DNA of 64,000 nucleotides from Bifidobacterium aesculapii. GTDB lineage: Bacteria > Actinomycetota > Actinomycetes > Actinomycetales > Bifidobacteriaceae. Every line of letters starts with the position of its first letter. The stretch's first letter is position 1. Made by a program: the position numbers and the translations under genes. Below are positions 61,948-64,000 of this stretch, in pieces. The stretch lies in NCBI RefSeq assembly GCF_001417815.1, contig NZ_BCFK01000035.1, positions 1 through 64,000 on the forward strand, written 5' to 3'. The notes beneath the pieces are model-generated. The model was not told the origin of the DNA, did not search any database, and worked only from the letters and a program-made list of their open reading frames with translations.

Positions 61948-64000
61948 ATGAATCTCATGGGCAAACTGTCATCGCATGGTCCTGACAGTAGTCGCAACAG
62001 CCGCAACAGTCATAACGCAGCCGGCTCACACACCGCAGCCGCATCCGCCAACGTCATCCGCACCGCCGCGCGTACGGTCGTCGCGTGCGCGGCGACCGTC
62101 GCCGCATTGACGGCGCTCGCCGTGCCGTCGTCCGCCGTCGCAGCGGAACGCGCGAACGAACCGTATCAGCTCGGCGCGGACGGCACCACCAAACCGGTGT
62201 ACTCCTACAAGGACGCCATCCGCGAATACGTATACATCGAAATCCCAGACGATGGTGACGGCGACGGAAAGAACGATCTGATCCGTGCCGACATCATCCG
62301 CCCGAGCGAACTGAACAACGGGCAACACAACGTGCCGATCATCATGGATCCGAGCCCGTACTTCGGCTACGCGGACCTCGGACGCGGCAACGAAGGCGAA
62401 ATCAAACTCTACGAGAACGAACAGGACAAGGCCAACAGTCCGGAAACCCAGTTCCCGCTCTACTACGACAACTACTTCGTGCCGCGCGGCTACGCCTACG
62501 TACTGCCCGACCTGGCAGGAACGAACCTGTCCGAAGGATGCGGCGACATCGGCGGCAAATATGATCTCGACTCCGCCAAAGCCGTCGTGGACTGGGCCAA
62601 CGGACGTGCCAAGGCATACAAATCCAAGACCGCCCCACGCGATGCCGCCAACGAAGTGAAAGCCGATTGGGCGTCCGGCAAAGTGGCGTCGTTCGGCAAA
62701 TCGTATGACGGTTCCGTCACCGATGGCCTCGCCGCCACCGGCGTCGAAGGACTGACCACCATCGTGCCGATCTCCGGCATCTCCAACCAATACAACTGGT
62801 ATCGCGCGGGCACGGGTGCGATGTACGCGAACTGGTGGGAGCCCGGCCCGTTCGCCGAGTATCTCGCCACGGCCGAACCCGGTGCCTCCGACCATTCCGG
62901 CAAGGCCGTCTGCAAGGCGCACGTCGAGCAGATGATCAAGGACGAAGACGCGACCACCCGCAACTATAACGATTTCTGGAAGGAACGCGACTACGCCTCC
63001 CATGTGAAGGACTTCAAGGCGTCCGTGTTCCTCGTGCACGGCGTCAACGATCTCAACGTCCAGATGAACAACGTGGACAAGTATTGGGCTGCGCTCCAAG
63101 CCAATCACGTGCCGAGCAAGATCTGGCTCAGCCAGGACGGCCATGACGATCCATTCGACTTCCGCCGTACGGATTGGGTCAACGAAATCCACCGCTGGTT
63201 CGACTATTGGCTGTTCGACATCGACAACGGCGTGATGAACGAGCCCCAGGCCTCTGTCGAGAACTCCGACGGCACATGGAGCGACTACGCGTCATGGCCG
63301 GTTCCCGGCGCGCGTGACGTGACCATGTCGTTCGCCAAAGGCGATGTCGATGGTCTTGGCACGCTCGGCGAGGGGACTCCCGGCGTCGTCCACGCCCGTC
63401 GAAGCCTCTTTCAAGGGCGGCAGGGTCGATGAGTTGACCGGTGATGCGCCGTCCGCGGCATACTCCCTTTCCCGCGGCGCTTCCGGGGCTGACGCCGATG
63501 CTGACGATGCGGACGCGACGCGGTCCGCGGCGGCGGATTCCCTCGCTTCCAAGCAGGCGACCGGCGTGCAGCCGTTCTCCGCGGATTCCGATGGTAGTTC
63601 CTCCGATGCGGGCGCGACACCTGAATACGCCATTGCAAAGGACACGCGCCTGCTGTACGTGGGGCAGCCGCTCGCGAAGGACACGCATATTTCGGGCACG
63701 CCGAAGATCCGCCTGTCCGTCAAGGCGACCGCTCCGGACACGAACCTGTCGTTCTCGCTCATCGACTATGGTTCCGCGACGCGTATCGAAGCGGACCCGA
63801 GCTCGTTGCACGCGCTGATCACAGACAAGACACAGCCGCAGGATTGCGTGGGCGACAGCGTCGACGGACGCGACGACGCCTGCTACTACCGTACGGTGGA
63901 GAACAAGGTAACCGCCGATTCGTACGTGATTTCGCGCGGATGGGTCAGCACCGCGCACAAGGATTCGCTGGATGCGCTCAAACCCACACCGGTGAACCAG
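61948..64000 (+). pseudogene. Secreted Xaa-Pro dipeptidyl-peptidase (S15/CocE-NonD family), frameshifted, right end outside the window
   Basis: The gene starts MNLMGKLSSHGPDSS with GAGGGGAAGGATCACACC upstream. A signal peptide of about 65 residues ends SSAVAAERA. The alpha/beta-hydrolase domain shows the nucleophile in FGKSYDGSV (Ser252), the acid in GVNDLNVQ (Asp368) and the base in QDGHDDP (His399). At codon about 475, at the GGGG run 63372-63375, the frame breaks and meets TGA at 63430-63432. One base shorter, the run would read GEGLPASSTPVEASFKGGRV and continue openly to the window end, through a PepX C-terminal beta domain (KIRLSVKATAPDTNLSFSL). It is either a single-base insertion, an error, or a phase-variable run. 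Confidence 0.85.

Noticed and set aside
1-64000. tRNA, rRNA, insertion sequences or integrases
   Set aside because: I looked for tRNA-like cloverleaf ends, transposase and integrase motifs and saw none; a tRNAscan or Rfam run would be decisive.

Overview
This window is high-GC DNA with Gram-positive actinobacterial gene style: lipoprotein solute-binding proteins, purine-rich GGAGG-type ribosome sites, GTG and TTG starts, and fused ABC permeases and ABC ATPases. A HspR-type HAIR operator lies in front of clpB, and GluQRS, RlmH and Upp sit next to a urea-type ABC operon. I read it as a Bifidobacterium chromosome or a very close relative. This rests on gene content and organisation only. No rRNA, tRNA, transposase, integrase or CRISPR array was found.

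Layout. 0-2 kb: polar amino-acid ABC genes on the minus strand, running off the left edge. 2.4-9 kb: a peptide/nickel-type ABC operon whose second permease carries an in-frame amber codon, followed by a BAAT-type acyl hydrolase. 9-11.9 kb: an ATPase with a C-terminal nuclease-like domain, plus decayed remains of a second copy and of an esterase. 11.9-14.7 kb: a GlcD-like FAD oxidase and an aminotransferase. 14.8-20.2 kb: a complete second peptide-type ABC operon with fused ATPases. 20.2-36.9 kb: an accessory metabolic region. It holds two URO-D-superfamily proteins that carry a zinc-methyltransferase HxC...C signature, small oxidoreductases, a GNAT, a VOC protein, a P5C-reductase-like protein, a complete LivJ-LivHM-LivGF transporter, an M20 amidohydrolase, an O-acetylhomoserine/cystathionine-type PLP enzyme and a YggS protein. 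37-47.8 kb: mostly housekeeping (DJ-1/PfpI, DUF4190, FAH family, Fic, ClpB, glycerophosphodiesterase, GluQRS, RlmH, Upp). 48-53.1 kb: urtABCDE-type urea transporter without urease. 53.2-64 kb: repeat-rich spacer, a P-loop ATPase, an MFS exporter, a secreted M28 peptidase, an AT-rich KAP-family NTPase and a frameshifted secreted S15/CocE-type dipeptidyl-peptidase running off the right edge.

How it fits together. Four ABC importers lie close to enzymes that could process what they import: acyl hydrolase, amidohydrolase, secreted peptidases and PLP enzymes. The most coherent candidate for undescribed biology is the 20-36 kb block. Two paralogues of a zinc-thiolate methyltransferase-like family lie on either side of amino-acid-type transport and methionine/homocysteine-type PLP chemistry. 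This suggests uptake and demethylation, or methyl/sulfur salvage, of an unknown methylated amino-acid-like compound. That is inference. Non-coding highlights are a perfect 26-bp hairpin in the clpB leader, a 21-bp-period repeat array facing its own inverted copy (24.36-24.70 kb), and a 20-bp-period mixed-orientation array (53.41-53.68 kb).
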